Positions 6,219 through 6,236 of a stretch of 6,236 nucleotides of DNA are shown here, in pieces. The position numbers and the translations under genes are program-made. Numbering within the stretch: the first letter of the stretch is position 1; every line of letters begins with the position of its first letter. Under the pieces are notes generated by a model. It did not search any database. It saw nothing but the letters and a program-made list of their open reading frames with translations, and was not told where the DNA came from. Source of the stretch: Bifidobacterium sp. (GTDB taxonomy: Bacteria; Actinomycetota; Actinomycetes; Actinomycetales; Bifidobacteriaceae); contig JAIJEI010000124.1 of the NCBI GenBank assembly GCA_022739095.1, forward strand, positions 1-6,236. Reading direction: 5' to 3'.

Positions 6219-6236
6219 TCGGTAAAATTTTACCGA
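6219..6236. promoter_or_regulatory. Perfect 18-bp palindrome, putative operator
   Basis: TCGGTAAAATTTTACCGA is identical to its reverse complement. It ends at the window edge, so the true palindrome could be longer. It covers the expected -35 region of the TATAAT promoter, the usual place for a dimeric repressor or activator site. The regulator is not known. With no loop and an AT-rich centre it is less like a terminator. Confidence 0.6.

Overview
The window looks like a chromosomal piece of an actinobacterium, most probably a Bifidobacterium (B. longum group). This is inferred from the GC-rich codon use on the left, a pupylation gene pair (arc/mpa followed by dop), and an ARC ATPase without the proteasome-docking tail. 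The genus is not proven by anything in the window.

Positions 1-3483 (minus strand) hold a probable operon read right to left: a DedA-family membrane protein (3483-2764), the pupylation AAA+ ATPase ARC/Mpa (2703-1138), and dop, the Pup deamidase/depupylase (from 1116 and running off the left edge, so its C-terminus is missing). Pup and the ligase PafA usually follow dop and would lie outside the window. Together ARC and Dop recognise, unfold and recycle Pup-tagged proteins. The ARC C-terminus lacks the usual Gly-Gln-Tyr-Leu proteasome-activating tail, which suggests a pathway not coupled to a 20S proteasome. Its AAA module also carries an insertion that reads as a textbook EF-hand calcium-binding loop.

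Positions 3513-4235 (plus strand) encode SerB, a phosphoserine phosphatase. It is divergent from dedA (29 bp apart) and convergent with the next gene (2 bp apart).

Positions 4238-6236 (minus strand) hold a two-gene cassette of unknown function with visibly lower GC than arc/dop. The first gene (6156-5704) encodes a 150-residue basic, helical protein. The second (5675-4238) encodes a protein of about 478 residues, if a one-base frameshift in a six-base homopolymer near its start is bridged. Its last 98 residues or so are an 11-residue amphipathic repeat array of the alpha-synuclein/LEA type. The cassette is preceded by a perfect TATAAT box and, over the -35 region, a perfect 18-bp palindrome that looks like a regulator operator. 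This cassette is the least explained and most interesting part of the window.

No RNA genes, insertion sequences or CRISPR arrays were seen. No stretch over 300 bases is without a gene.
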